A stretch of DNA of 39,170 nt from Termitomyces sp. T153 (lineage: Eukaryota > Basidiomycota > Agaricomycetes > Agaricales > Lyophyllaceae), in contig JACKQL020000226.1 of the NCBI GenBank assembly GCA_018296165.2, forward strand, positions 1 through 39,170, read 5' to 3'. The translations under genes and the position numbers were made by a program. Below are positions 1 to 26,649 of the stretch, one piece after another. Within the stretch, counting starts at the first letter, position 1. Every line of letters begins with the position of its first letter. Under the pieces are notes generated by a model. That model ran no database searches. It saw only the letters and a program-made list of their open reading frames with translations, and was not told where the DNA came from.

Positions 1-34
1 CCTTCCCTCCCTTATATTAATAAGGGAGGGAAGG
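1..34. repeat. Perfect GC-rich hairpin at the left edge
   Basis: A 15-base arm (CCTTCCCTCCCTTAT) is followed by a 4-base loop and its exact reverse complement. This is seen directly. It resembles the GC-rich palindromes scattered through the rest of the window; it could also act as an RNA 3'-end or processing signal for an upstream gene outside the window. Confidence 0.8.
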
Positions 35-169
35 GGACAAGAGAGATTATTAAAGATAGTTATTAAATTATAAATATAGTTTGGATCCAAAAGTCATATC
101 CTGAGATTTTATATCAATAAATGTCATTGGTATTTTAATAGTTAAAAATAAGATATCCTTAAATGGAAA
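35..169. other. AT-rich cox1 leader
   Basis: No gene is seen here. The cox1 frame is closed by a TAA at 149-151. An ATG at 163 is out of frame and meets a stop after six codons. I recognise no promoter sequence. Confidence 0.5.
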
Positions 170-16927
<16,758 letters not shown>

Positions 16928-17039
16928 CTTAAACTTAACTGCCTATTCTCACTTTTTTATTATATTGTAGTTATACTTTAATGATACTTTCCCCTGTTTA
17001 TGCCCTTTTTTATATTCTGATATAATATTTATTGATACA

Positions 17040-17240
17040 AAATTTTCAACTCTTTCTCTAACTCCTAACTCTAATAACCCTTGGTATGTTCCATCTTATT
17101 TTACTAATCAAGTACAATTAAATAACGATGCTAAAACTGCTAATACTCTAGAATGGACTTTAACCAACCCTATCCCCTTACATGCATTTAAATTGCTACC
17201 TATAAAAAAAAGAATAACCCAATCCCCTAAACTTATTTAG
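17040..17240 (+). pseudogene. Displaced duplicate of the cox1 3' end
   Basis: Encodes NSNNPWYVPSYFTNQVQLNN and TLEWTLTNPIPLHAFKLLPI, then KKRITQSPKLI and TAG at 17238-17240. It repeats the Cox1 C-terminus of 15547-15700: 60 nt are identical (15547-15606 and 17069-17128), with coding differences afterwards. There is no Cox1 upstream of it and no start codon in a sensible place. It is either the original cox1 tail pushed aside by the insertion that brought the 411-residue extension, or a copy left by that event. Confidence 0.85.
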
Positions 17241-17381
17241 AGGCTATGGTTATGAATTAATTTATTTGCATTGGGAGCTTGAGCTTTAATTTCTTTTGTT
17301 CTTATTACGATTGCTACAGATACACAATTAAATTCTTTAACAGTAAGTACAGTTACTAATTTAACCCTTTGTCTTTTTTAA
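17241..17381 (+). pseudogene. Open hydrophobic stretch following the displaced cox1 tail
   Basis: After the TAG the same frame continues open for 46 codons, with two TGA read as Trp: INLFALGAWALISFVLITIATD and on to a TAA at 17379-17381. It looks like a transmembrane helix and its ending. I do not recognise it; it may be the end of another gene fragment. No start codon fits. Confidence 0.35.
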
Positions 17382-18066
17382 TATTTAATATTAAATACCA
17401 AGGGGCCCTTGGCCCTTTTTTTGTTTATATTTTAATTATTCCCCCATCCTTTTGGTATATAAAGGGATTAATAATACGTAGTACGTAGTTTTTTTTTATT
17501 CTAAGTTTTTTGGTCTAACAACAAGGGGATGGGTTGGAGGCTTTTTAATGCATTTTTTTCTTTATTAATCCCTCCTTTTTTATTAATCCCTCCTCTTTAA
17601 AAAATCCAGTGATTAATAACCCTGAATTTTTTCTTCTAAGTTTTTTGGTCTAACAACAAGGGGGACTGGAAGAATGCCCCCATGGCCAGGGCCAGGGGCA
17701 CTTGCCCCTTCAATTTTTATGAAGGGGGAGTTTTTAATCCCCCCTCATATTGTTGGGGGGATTAATACAGGGCCAGGGGCTTCTACGAAGGGATTAATTC
17801 AAAGAAAAAAAGATTAATTAATAAGGATCCCGGGTCCTCCCCATACGGACCTTTACTTAAAAAAAAAGGAACCGTATCCTTGGAGGACAAGAGGTCCTCT
17901 ATTAATAAGGACCAGGGATCCGAAGGGTAATTAGAAGAGATTTTAAATATGAAAAAGGTTTAAGAAACTAAAATTATTTTATAAAAGTAACTAAAATTGA
18001 ATTTTTATGCATATTGTTTTAATAAATATTACTTAATAAAAGAGTGGTATATAAATATAAACTTAA
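17382..18066. repeat. Spacer with GC-rich clusters
   Basis: No gene is seen. It holds several members of the dispersed repeat family (AAATCCAGTGATTAATAACCC near 17605, TTTTTTGGTCTAACAACAAGGGG twice, GGCCAGGGCCAGGGGCACTTG near 17692), and an inverted pair around GGATCC/GGTCCTC (17825-17930). Confidence 0.6.
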
Positions 18067-18136
18067 ACGAGTATAGTTAAGTGGTATAGCATCTACCTTC
18101 CAAGTAGAGATCATCAGTTCGAATCTGATTACTCGT
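18067..18136 (+). tRNA. trnG: tRNA-Gly (TCC)
   Basis: Acceptor stem ACGAGTA pairs perfectly with TACTCGT. The anticodon stem TCTAC/GTAGA encloses CTTCCAA, anticodon TCC. The T-arm CAGTTCGAATCTG is present. Confidence 0.93.
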
Positions 18137-18619
18137 ATTTTTAGCCCTTTTGTACCCTTCTTCTCCCCCCCCCCTTCGGATTATTAATCCGTACTTATTT
18201 ACCTCTTCTTTTCTAAAAATTGTTTCTTTAATTCCCCCTTCTGGGTATTCCAAGAGAATCCAGGGATTAATAACAGGGTTATTAATCACTAGATTCATAA
18301 AGGGGATTCTTTTCTTTTAAAGGGATTAATTCTTATTCTAGGAAGAATTCTGCCAAGGGATTTTTTTTATTCCAACAAGGGGTTCTACGAAAAAAAAAGG
18401 GGGGGATTAAAAGAATCCCTACTTAGTACGGATTAATAATCCGTAGGTTTTTGGAATCAAACCCTTTTTTAGTCCAAAAACCGTTACTGTTCTACAAAAA
18501 TTTTAAAAAAGGGGGTTAATTAAAGGGGTGCCCTTGATGGGGGAAGGATGATTCTTAAGGGCTAGGGAGACTTTAATCTAAGAAAAAAGGGGTGAATTAC
18601 TTTAGTATAGTAGTTTTAT
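18137..18619. other. Spacer, GC-rich repeats only
   Basis: I see no gene. It contains C- and G-runs, AGAATCCAGGGATTAATAAC and its inverted partner GGTTATTAATCACTAG (about 18254-18292), and CCGTAGG-type units. Confidence 0.5.
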
Positions 18620-18692
18620 TGAGTTGTAGTTTAATTGGCAAAACACCATTTTTTGGTAATGGCTTAATACTAGTTCGAGTCTGGTCAACTCA
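18620..18692 (+). tRNA. trnQ: tRNA-Gln (TTG)
   Basis: Acceptor TGAGTTG/CAACTCA; anticodon stem CCATT/AATGG around TTTTGGT, anticodon TTG. The T-loop TTCGAGT is present. Confidence 0.92.
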
Positions 18693-19195
18693 GCTAATTA
18701 ATGAACAGTAGGGAGGTAATTCATTTAGGTCCTTTTCCTGTTTAAACAGGAAGGAATCCATAGGTCCTTCTCCTGTCCGTAGGTATGATTTATTTCGTCC
18801 TCCTACTGACCCTCCCCTATATGTGCCCTACGGTTTTTTTTTGAATAAAAACCCCTGTCCCCTTCCCCTTCTGGTTAATAAGGGGAAGGGGTTTAAGGAT
18901 CAAGGTTTTAATAAAAAAAGGAGGGGGGAAGGAGTACTTATGATTGGGCCGTCCTTATTCAACGTCCTTATTCTGAAAGGAGAGTCCGAAAGGGGAACTT
19001 TACGTCGTATGGGTCGTAGGAAGGATAAAATACCATATTACTATATAAGCTAGTTCTAATTAAAATTAATATTTTTCTACAAATAAGATTAAAATAAAAA
19101 ATATTTAATAAAAATTTATAAAGATATGTATAAAGTTTTATTAATTTATAGTAAAAATTTTTTTTATTTAAGAATTACAATTACTAAACATTTAA
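18693..19195. other. Spacer between trnQ and trnK
   Basis: GC-rich inverted units (CCTTTTCCTG/CAGGAAGG near 18730) come first, followed by AT-rich sequence. An open stretch at 18823-19053 has no good start and consists of repeat-derived sequence, so I do not call it a gene. Confidence 0.5.
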
Positions 19196-19266
19196 GAAAG
19201 CAGAACTCGAGTGGTTGAGTGTCCCACTTTTAATGGGAAAGTCCTGGTTCAACTCCATGTGTTTTC
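19196..19266 (+). tRNA. trnK: tRNA-Lys (TTT)
   Basis: Acceptor GAAAGCA/TGTTTTC with one G-T pair; D-stem ACTC/GAGT; anticodon stem TCCCA/TGGGA around CTTTTAA, anticodon TTT. The T-stem has one mismatch. Confidence 0.88.
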
Positions 19267-19954
19267 AATGCAAATTTTATTTTTTAATAGATATTTGTAT
19301 TTAACCTCTTTAGATAATGAATTACTTTAACCATCCTCCTACCCTGGCCCTTTTCCTTTGGTTATGAGGGATTCTTAGAGAATAAGAGGAAAAAAAAGGT
19401 CTAGGAAAATAAATGGAATAAAAACATACTAAGTAAGGATACGGATCCTCTTTTTATTCTTAGGGATTATTAATCCTTCTTCTTTTTTTTTTTTCTTGAA
19501 GACAACAAGGGGGGGGTTCGAAGACAAAAGGGGATTTTTCTCTTCTTCCAATGACCAATGACCAATGACCAATGACCAATGACCAATGACCAATGACCAA
19601 TGACCAATGACCCCTTGTTTTTTATTAATTCCTTTTTTTTTTTGTAGGGGTACAAAAAATACCGTCCAAGGGATCATTAGGTTAAGTAGGTATAATTAGG
19701 TTAAGTAGAAATCATTATCATTAGGTTAAGTAGGGGAGGGTTTCATAAGTAAATATAAACTTTGCTCTGCTTTACATTAAGGACCTTTTTTTGTACTACG
19801 TGTACGTATACCTAGGTATAGAACTCTAAAATTTTATTAATATTATTTATTTAGATTAACCATTAAAATAAGATAAAATAAATAATATAAAATTTAATAA
19901 ATTAAACCTAGTTAATAATTAGTTTTAGTTTTTATCCCTTTTTTTTAATTTAAG
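19267..19954. other. Spacer with tandem repeats
   Basis: No gene is seen. It holds a 7-nt AATGACC tandem array (19548-19612), three ATTAGGTTAAGTAG copies at about 19675-19733, and an AT-rich end before trnC. Confidence 0.6.
19548..19612. repeat. AATGACC tandem repeat, about nine units
   Basis: Nine uninterrupted 7-nt units in the trnK-trnC spacer. Open frames through it on the minus strand are repeat artefacts. Confidence 0.95.
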
Positions 19955-20026
19955 GGTTAAGTTTACAGATGGTTCTGTAGTGGACCTGCAAAGTCTTAAA
20001 AGTTAGGGTTCGATTCCTTCTTAACT
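19955..20026 (+). tRNA. trnC: tRNA-Cys (GCA)
   Basis: Acceptor GGTTAAG/CTTAACT; D-stem ACAG/CTGT; anticodon loop CTGCAAA, anticodon GCA; T-arm AGGGTTCGATTCCT. Confidence 0.9.
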
Positions 20027-21208
20027 CTATGTGAAAGTAAAAAATTAATTCATTTTTTATCTTTATATTGTTGATCCTTTTATGTGATTCTCTTAACTCT
20101 GAATAATCCGTAAGGTGGACTTTTTATTCTCTTAGTTCTTAGTATACCCCTTGTTGAAATAAGAAAGAGTCCCTTTTTTTCTTATTAGCCCTTTTTTTTT
20201 TTTATAATTAGAAAATCCCCATTGGTTTAGGATAATCCAGTTTGGAATATCGAAAAAAAGGGGGGTCTAAACAAAAGGGCTAAAAACTCAGAAAAATGAT
20301 TAATTAACCCGTAGGTTTTTTTTTTTAATTAAAACCCCTACGGAATCTGCAGACGGAAAGAAGCCCTTTTTTTTTTTTATTAAAAACCGTAGAAATTAGT
20401 CCCTCATTCTTAAACTTTAAAATTTGCCTATTATTAATGGTAGTAATTTTTCTCCTACTACTTATTTAAGGTTTTAATAAAGATTCAGAAGCCCCTCTTA
20501 GGGAGGATATGATTTCTTCTTTTTTTGTTTTGTTTAGTTTTGTTTTTTTATTCTAAGTAGAATAAGAAGAAAGGGGTAGGAGTAATTCATAAGTAGAATA
20601 AGAAGAAAGGGGGTAGGAGGAATTCCTCCGTCTTCCCTTAGCCCTTTTTGGAACAGCCAGTTTGGATTAAAAGAATCCCCCATCAAGGGGCCAGTGCCCT
20701 TTATGAATACCCCCATCCTCTAGTAGTTGTTAGAGGAGGGGGGGGCATTTTTTAATTCCCCCCTTTTGGTATTCCAAGAGAATCCAGTGATTAATCACCC
20801 ATCAAGGGATCATTAGTTATTAATAAAAAAGGGCATTCTTCTAATCCCCCTTGGCATTAATAAAGGGTTATTAATCACTGGATTAAAAATTTTTTAATTA
20901 TACTAATAACAAAAAGGGGCTTCTACGAAGGGATTAATTATGAATCTAGGAATAATCCAGTTTGGATTAAAAGAATCCCCTTCTACGTACTACGTAGTAG
21001 TAGTACGTAGTAGTAGTACGTAGTTTTTTGGTATAACAAGGGGTTATTAATCCCTGGATTCTCGAAAAAAAACCAAAAAAAGTGCTAGAATAAGAGATAA
21101 ACAAAAAAGGTTTCATTCATATGGGGACCTATTTACAGTCACATTAAGGAGGTATACGGGTTTCTTCTAGTCTAGAAGGAGAAAAAGGAAGAAAGGTATT
21201 ATTTTTAA
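20027..21208. repeat. Long spacer of GC-cluster and palindromic repeats
   Basis: No gene is seen. It contains many dispersed elements: GAATCCAGTGATTAATCACCC (20780), the inverted GGGTTATTAATCACTGGATT (20865), GGGGCTTCTACGAAGGGATTAATT (20916), TACGTA arrays (20980-21025), and long C-, G- and T-runs. The stretch 20766-20817 is identical to 31155-31206. Confidence 0.7.
20766..20817. repeat. 52-nt dispersed repeat, copy 1
   Basis: Starts TTGGTATTCCAAGAG and runs through ATCACCCATCAAGGGATC. It is identical over 52 nt to 31155-31206, in the same orientation. Confidence 0.92.
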
Positions 21209-21278
21209 TTCTCTTAGTTTAAAAGGTTAGAACTACATTCTTCTAAAGTGTGAATTTTGGTTCGAGTCCAAAAGAGGA
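21209..21278 (+). tRNA. trnR: tRNA-Arg (TCT)
   Basis: Acceptor TTCTCTT/AAGAGGA with one T-G pair; anticodon stem ACATT/AGTGT around CTTCTAA, anticodon TCT; T-arm TTTTGGTTCGAGTCCAAAA. Confidence 0.9.
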
Positions 21279-21600
21279 TATACTTTAGTAAAATAAGATT
21301 AAGATATAAATAATTTTTTTACCCTTCTAACCTTGGCCCTACCTCTTTTTATAATAAAAAAAGGGGGGGTATATAAAGATGGGTCGACTTTCAAAATTGA
21401 AGAGTGAGAAATCCCTCACATCAATTAAATAGATGAGATTACTAGTTAAGGAATTAGTCGGTATTCTATTTATTTGTGAGCTAATATTTAGTTGAGGAGA
21501 ATATTATCTTTTTTATAAAGATGATAGTTTTATTTGGATATTAATAAAAAAAAAATTTTTTTTATTTGTTTTTATCCTAAGATTGACTGGGTGTGGCCCA
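21279..21600. other. AT-rich spacer left of the plasmid repeat
   Basis: No gene is seen. It has an A/T-run palindrome near 21545-21565, and TTGGATATTAATAAA near 21535 echoes part of the inverted repeat that begins at 21601. Confidence 0.5.
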
Positions 21601-21700
21601 TATCAATTGGATATTAATAAATTTAATTTATTAGTTTTTTTTTTAATAATTTGGTAAAATTATCCCTTTTGTTCCTTAATTTTTAGTATATAAAAATTTT
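21601..21700 (+). repeat. Left inverted repeat of an integrated linear plasmid
   Basis: Starts TATCAATTGGATATTAATAA. The first 28 nt (21601-21628) are the exact reverse complement of 26726-26753. Weaker similarity continues inward for about 70-100 nt on both sides; outside the repeat the flanks are unrelated. This is what terminal inverted repeats of an invertron would look like after integration. Confidence 0.75.
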
Positions 21701-21710
21701 TTAATAAGAA

Positions 21711-22138
21711 ATGTTAATGTATAAATATAATTGTATTTTAGAAATAGTAGGGAATGCTACTAATTCTGTAAGTTGTTTCGAGTTGGTTTTTAATATTAAT
21801 AATATCATTTGTGGGGATATTGGAATAATGACGGCTTTAGTTTTTTATAGCAATGTGGTTATTATTTTAGGTCCTATTGTTTTTTTTTTCTCTCTAAAAA
21901 AATTGATATAATTAAGACTGGATTGCAAGCTTTGGGTGCAATTGTTGCATATTATGGTGGTAATGAAGGTATAAAAGCTATAAGAAATAATATTCCTACA
22001 AATAATCCTAATCCTAATAATAACACTAATAGTGGGTCTTTTAACTCTAATTCATCTAACACAAATAGTGGGTCTTCTAACTCTAATTCCTCTAACACTA
22101 ATAGAGGGTCTTCTAACTCTTCTAACTCTTCTAATTAA
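21711..22138 (+). pseudogene. Plasmid-borne small membrane protein, one frameshift
   Basis: The first frame (21711-21911) starts MLMYKYNCILEIVGNATNSV and holds a hydrophobic stretch (ALVFYSNVVIILGPIVFFF). A run of ten T at 21880-21889, or the A7 after it, shifts it into a second frame that continues IDIIKTGLQALGAIVAYYGG (about 21902-21961). A Ser/Asn repeat tail ends at TAA 22136-22138. Read together this is a protein of about 140 residues with one or two membrane helices and a low-complexity tail. I do not recognise a family. It lies just inside the left inverted repeat, so it probably belongs to the plasmid. The frameshift may be real or a run-length error. Confidence 0.5.
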
Positions 22139-22275
22139 GGAGGATCTTAGGGGAGAGAGGAAGGTAAGAATCTTCTTCTATAGGGTCAACTAATCATTAA
22201 TTTTCCTTTGTTATTTTGTTATTTGGAAAATCAGAACTAACCCCTTTTTTTTCTTTAAAGTATAAGTATAAGTAT

Positions 22276-22301
22276 AACAGAAGTTCAGAGGGATTCTGTT
22301 T
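22276..22301. repeat. Hairpin, first of a matching pair
   Basis: AACAGAAGTTCAGAGGGATTCTGTT: the arms AACAGAA and TTCTGTT pair. A near copy is at 23112-23137. Each lies in a spacer just downstream of a small plus-strand ORF of the plasmid block, so they may be transcript ends or processing sites. Confidence 0.7.
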
Positions 22302-22486
22302 TTATTAAGTTCGCATCTTTTTCCCCCCCCTGATTCAACCGAAGGACGAGTACTCTTTTCGGGTTCTAATCACCTAGGAGGTGGCGCCTAGTAAGTGTTG
22401 GGAATCCTAAGGATAACTAGAACATAGGAAGAACGGAAGGGGTAGTTAATTTCTCTTTTCTTAAAAATATAATATTAATTTTTATT

Positions 22487-22878
22487 ATGAATATGGTATT
22501 AAATCAAATTATTGAATATTTACAATCTTTTTGTCGATATTTTGGATTTCAATTGGAACTATTACCTGGTTCTATGGAAAATGAATTCTTTTTATTTATT
22601 TTTTTTTAGGTTTATTCTTGCTAGCTTTTGTTTCATTTTTATGTGTTATAAATATCTTTACATATATAATTGTAATATATTTAAGTGATAATAAGAAAGT
22701 AATTGAGTTAGTTTCAAAGAACCAAATAACATTAAAATTATTTAATTTCTGGACTAAAAAAAATACTAGAAAATTGTATTTATTAACTGAAATTTTAATA
22801 TTAACCTTTGGTATATGTAATATGTTACAAATAACTTGGAAAGTAACATCCGTTTTTATAACTATTACTTGGTTGTAG
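22487..22878 (+). pseudogene. Small membrane protein, one frameshift at a T9 run
   Basis: ATG at 22487 opens MNMVLNQIIEYLQSF and LELLPGSMENEFFLF. A run of nine T (22599-22607) breaks the frame. The continuation in another frame is LGLFLLAFVSFLCVINIFTY (about 22609-22668), then a charged part (SDNKKVIELVSKNQI), a second hydrophobic region and a stop at 22876-22878. Together it is about 130 residues with at least two membrane helices. I do not recognise the family. It lies within the inverted-repeat-bounded block and precedes the DNA polymerase remnant on the same strand. Confidence 0.5.
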
Positions 22879-22905
22879 GAGAGAATAGTAGTATTATTAT
22901 CTTCC

Positions 22906-22997
22906 TCTCTGTCTTTGTCTCTGTCTCTGTCTCTGTCTCTGTCTCTGTCTCTGTCTCTGTCTCTGTCTCTGTCTCTGTCTCTGTCTCTGTCTCTGTG
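22906..22997. repeat. CTCTGT tandem repeat, about 15 units
   Basis: A 6-nt microsatellite just after the small ORF. The Val-Ser reading through it is a repeat artefact. Confidence 0.95.
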
Positions 22998-23111
22998 GTG
23001 AAGCGTTGTTTAATTATGAATACCCTATTTAGATTAAAAAATAAAATATACAGCCCCTTTTTTTTTTTTTTTCAAATATAAAGCCCAAGCCCCTATCTAA
23101 ATAATAAGTAA

Positions 23112-23137
23112 AACAGAAGTTTAGAGGAATTCTGTTT
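23112..23137. repeat. Hairpin, second of a matching pair
   Basis: AACAGAAGTTTAGAGGAATT followed by CTGTTT; the same hairpin as 22276-22301 with compensating-looking changes in the loop. Confidence 0.7.
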
Positions 23138-23159
23138 TCACTTAGTTTTTCCTTCTACC

Positions 23160-23500
23160 TCCCTATCCCCCCTTCCCTAGGCCTCAATGAGGCAATCTTA
23201 AGGAGGTGTGGCAAACGTAGTACAGTTAAGAACGAGGAAAGGGTCGGAGGGACCCAGCACAGTCTACTTTTATTTTTTCAATGCTCCTCGATAGCAAATA
23301 ACACTTACACTTAAGTCTTCGGACCTTAAGGGGTAGGATTTATAAGGATAAGTGTTTCTTAACTTATCCTCGACCGAGGGTCGGGGAGGAGTGTTTAAAT
23401 ATCACTTCTTCTCTATTAAATAAAATATAGGCGGGCATAAGAGTAAGGTATAAATAAGGGTCGGTGTTTGGTAGGAAAAATCAAATTTAAGCCTCTTTTT
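23160..23500 (+). ncRNA. Candidate structured RNA between plasmid genes
   Basis: This 340-base stretch is much richer in G and C than its surroundings and full of short complementary pairs: CCTCAATGAGG, GGGTCGGAGGGACCC, AGTCTTCGGACCTT (a UUCG-type loop), AGGATAAGTGTTTCTTAACTTATCCT, and CCTCG/CGAGGG. A GAGGAAAGG resembles one conserved block of RNase P RNA, but I cannot find the other blocks. There is no ORF. Alternatives are a decayed group I intron or a plasmid control region. Confidence 0.3.
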
Positions 23501-24637
23501 TTAAAGTATTAATTAAAAATCACCTATGAGAGAATCAAAAATAATAATCTTTAACAAATGGCAAGATCATTATTATAAATTAAATAATAAAATATTAGAA
23601 AGCCACCATATTAGCTGCGCACTTACTTCCTTATTTAAACATATTAACAATCATATTTCCTTTGATTTTTATCTTATAATTATTATTCAATTTAAAATTA
23701 AATTAGATACAAATCAGATAAGATCTATCTCCTTTTTGCAAACAGTTAAGTTTTCCGAATTTAACGAATTGTTAATAATATTTATTGAATTTTGAAATAT
23801 AAAGGATAAAGCTTTTTAAAACCTTCAGATATTATATTTACTTATAAAATTCTAGATAAAACACCTTACGGGGATCTTATTAAAAAAAGTAAATTAAATA
23901 GGATTATATCAATTAAAGATAATGAGAATTCAAATTTTTTTTTATATCCTTTTAAAGGATATAATTTACCTTGTACAATGGATTATAGCAAATGGGGATA
24001 GTTAATATCCGAATGTGATACCTTTGCTAAAGTAAAAAAAGTGAATTCTAGTTTAATTTCTCACATTCAAATATCTAATACAGAGCTTAGAGCAGTAGTT
24101 AAATTTAAAGATAAAACTATAATAGAATTTACAGATATAAAAAAGGGAAAATTAATTTCCTTTATTCGTAGAATTAAGAACCAAGAGTATATATTTATTG
24201 ATGGAAAATTAATAGTTAAAAAAATTAAAAAAGAAAACAAATTTTTACAACCTATTTTGCGTCAAGAATATATCAATAGGAATTTCTTAGACCTAGAGAC
24301 TAGAACAATAGATGAGATAATGAGTCCTTATTCAATATCTATTTATTAGATGAGGAATTTATGTCTTTTTACTTATCTGATTTTAAAAATGCTAACGAAA
24401 TGTTAAAAAGCGCTATAATTTCCATTATGAAACCTAAGTCTCATAACTATAAAATCTTTATTCATAATTTCTCATATTTCGACGGTATATTTTTATTAAG
24501 AATTTTATCTTAATTAACAGATATAATAATTAAACCAATCATAAGAGAGGGGAGAATTATAAATTTAAAATTTTCTTTTTCTAAATACTAAATTTAATTT
24601 ATATTTTAGAGATTCTTATTTACTATTGCCTTCTTTT

Positions 24638-24674
24638 TAGAATATTAGAATATTAGAATATTAGAATATTAGAA
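24638..24674. repeat. AGAATATT tandem repeat within the polymerase remnant
   Basis: About four and a half 8-nt units; the unit length is not a multiple of three, so this expansion alone breaks the polymerase frame. Confidence 0.9.
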
Positions 24675-25607
24675 TAAAAAAAGAGCTAGCTTTAAATTTT
24701 TATGTTACAGCTAAAGGGATATTTCCTTATAAATTTGTTAATAATAAGAATCTATCCTTAGATTATATAGGGAAAATACCTGAATAAGAATACTTTGATA
24801 ATTTAAGTTTACAAGATTATAAGTGTTAAAAAAGAATCTTGGGATTTAAGAAAAGAAACCATAAAATATTGCAATTAAAATGTAAATACTCTATATTTAG
24901 TTATGGATAAAAAAAGATTTTTACTTTATTTAGAATAGATGTCTTAAAATATCCTACCTTACCCTCATTATCTTTGGCTATTTACAGATGTGAATACCTT
25001 AAAAACTTTAAAATACCTTTAATTGAGGGCAATTTATTTACTGACATTAAAAAAGGATATAGTGGAGGAACGGTAGATGTCTATAAACCATTTTCAGATA
25101 AAGGAGAAAAAATATATAGATACGTAGATACGGTGTAAATTACTTGTATCCTTTTGTAATGAAAAATAATTTTATGCCTGTGGGTGATCCTATTTACTTT
25201 GAAGGAGATATAAGCTAAATTTAAAGAGGAAGTGGATACGATCTGATTACTCATCCTTTCGGCTTCTTTTAAGTAGAAGTAACTGCTCCTAAGTCTATTA
25301 GAATACCATTACTTCAAACTAGAATAGGGAGTGAAAAAGGGTATTAGAACAGTAGCCCCATTAGGAACCTGGAAAGGAACTTACTTTTCAGAGGAAATAT
25401 ATCACGCTATTAAATATGGTTATAATTTTACTCTTATAAGAGGTTATCTATTTGAAAAACAAAAGATATTTAGCGAATTTGTTTATTATATACAAGCTTA
25501 AAGTTAATAGTAAAAGGGGTACTCCTGACTATTTCTAAATTATTATTAAATAGTCTATATGGTAGATTTGGTATGAATCCTGAAATGGAAAACCATATAA
25601 TTACAAG

Positions 25608-25672
25608 TGAAAAAGAAAAAGAAAAAGAAAAAGAAAAAGAAAAATAAAAATAAAAAGTAAAAAGTAAAAAGA
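25608..25672. repeat. GAAAAA repeat at the truncated polymerase end
   Basis: Repeated 6-nt GAAAAA units right after motif B, decaying into TAAAAA units. It resembles the Lys/Glu repeat that starts the cox1 extension. Confidence 0.85.
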
Positions 25673-26196
25673 AAAAGATTTATTAATTTTTGAAGAGAAT
25701 GAATTATTTAAATTAATAGAAGGGCTAGTATTATTTGAAGAATTTCCTCTTCCTACTACGGACTCTCCTGACGACTCTAAGAATAAGAGGATTTGTCAGT
25801 GACAGCGGTAGATGTGCTTTCTTCACTCCCCTTTATAGGGGTTAAATTATTTTCGGTAGAATTTAATTTTAATATTTTTTTTGTTTCATTTTTATAATCC
25901 TCTTTAAATTTTTTATTCTCAAATATAAAATTAAGTCTATCTACTTCTGTAAACTCAGACAGCTCTTTTCTTAATTTTTTACTTCTTCAATTAAAAGATT
26001 TTATATTTTTATTTTTATGAGTAAAAGAAAGTTTTATTAATAAATCATACTCTTCAAACCAAATCATTTCCCAAATCTTGATTGAACTGGAGAATAACTA
26101 TGTTTCTGTTAATTTGATCCCCCACTTACAATTATATTAAACATTGATAAATTATTTACTATTTCTCTATAATATAAGTTTTTAAACATAAAAATA

Positions 26197-26280
26197 CAAC
26201 GATCCATCATATCAGTACATAAAAATAGATCTTTTCTTCAACGATCCATCATATCAGTACATAAAAATAGATCTTTTCTT
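26197..26280. repeat. 42-bp perfect tandem duplication
   Basis: Two identical 42-bp copies (26197-26238 and 26239-26280, starting CAACGATCCATCATATCAGT) within the decayed minus-strand gene. It is 14 codons long, so it does not itself shift the frame. Confidence 0.95.
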
Positions 26281-26488
26281 TTATTACTCTTTAAAAATCT
26301 TGTGAGGACATGGTAACATAATAATAACTCATTTTACCTATGTTATTATCAGGAAAGATGTAACTACGTTTTAATCCTAATAAATCTTTTATACTAGATA
26401 TTTAAAAAATCATTAATTCTTTACCTAAATAATTATTTCTCTAATACATCTCTCTAGAAAAAATATCAATTCTAGGGTTTTAAGTAAA

Positions 26489-26525
26489 AGAAAAGAAAAG
26501 AAAAGAAAAGAAAAGAAAATAAAAG
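26489..26525. repeat. AAAAG microsatellite
   Basis: Repeated 5-nt AAAAG units inside the decayed minus-strand gene. Confidence 0.9.
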
Positions 26526-26649
26526 AACTCGCTATAGAACTATATTGATCTATATTTAATTTTGGATTTTTAATTAATTCTCCTCGTGTAAAAGAGATTA
26601 ATGTAAAATATCTAATATTGCTGCTTGCTTTCAGGGTTAAAAACTTTTA

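Larger units (their letters stand above)
23526..25776 (+). pseudogene. Decayed family B DNA polymerase of a linear mitochondrial plasmid
   Basis: Protein-primed family B polymerases replicate invertron plasmids. Recognisable pieces in order, across several frames and stops, are: N-terminal KWQDHYY and FKIKLDTNQIRSISFLQTVKF (23560-23760); GYNLPCTMDYSKWG (about 23955-24000); exonuclease motif I FLDLETR (about 24283-24303); exonuclease motif II region FIHNFSYFDG (about 24457-24486); GGTVDVYKPF (about 25065-25095); LYPFVMKNN (motif A region, about 25145-25172); PLGTWKGTYFSEE (about 25360-25400); and motif B LLLNSLYGRFGMNP (about 25540-25581). It ends in a Lys/Glu repeat and a tail without motif C (YxDTDS), so it is truncated as well as broken. 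It is certainly non-functional as written. It converges with the minus-strand gene that follows. Confidence 0.88.
25777..26640 (-). pseudogene. Decayed minus-strand plasmid gene, unknown function
   Basis: On the minus strand the last 97 codons (26067 down to 25777) are open if TGA is Trp: MIWFEEYDLLIKLSFTHKNK, then FNWRSKKLRKELSEF, with a Ser/Thr-rich end and TAG. Upstream the same protein can be followed through stops and frameshifts: SNIRYFTLISFTRGELIKNP (about 26620-26560), YIFPDNNIGKMSYYYVTMSS (about 26365-26305), RKDLFLCTDMMDRC (tandemly duplicated, 26197-26280) and LSMFNIIVSGGSN. The gene converges with the DNA polymerase remnant, as the second large gene of invertrons does, but I see no clear RNA polymerase motif and give no function. 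Confidence 0.55.

Noticed and set aside
18823..19053. 76-codon plus-strand open frame between trnQ and trnK
   Set aside because: It has no ATG start, is made of dispersed GC-rich repeat sequence, and shows no protein features.
19548..19612. CRISPR-like regular repeats
   Set aside because: The units are 7 nt with no spacers; it is a simple tandem repeat. No CRISPR array is present in the window.
19429..19677. Minus-strand open frames through the AATGACC array
   Set aside because: The repeating HWSLVIG reading is only the 7-nt tandem repeat read in different frames.
22836..23081. Open frame with a long Val-Ser repeat
   Set aside because: It is a translation of the CTCTGT microsatellite in a frame different from the real upstream ORF.
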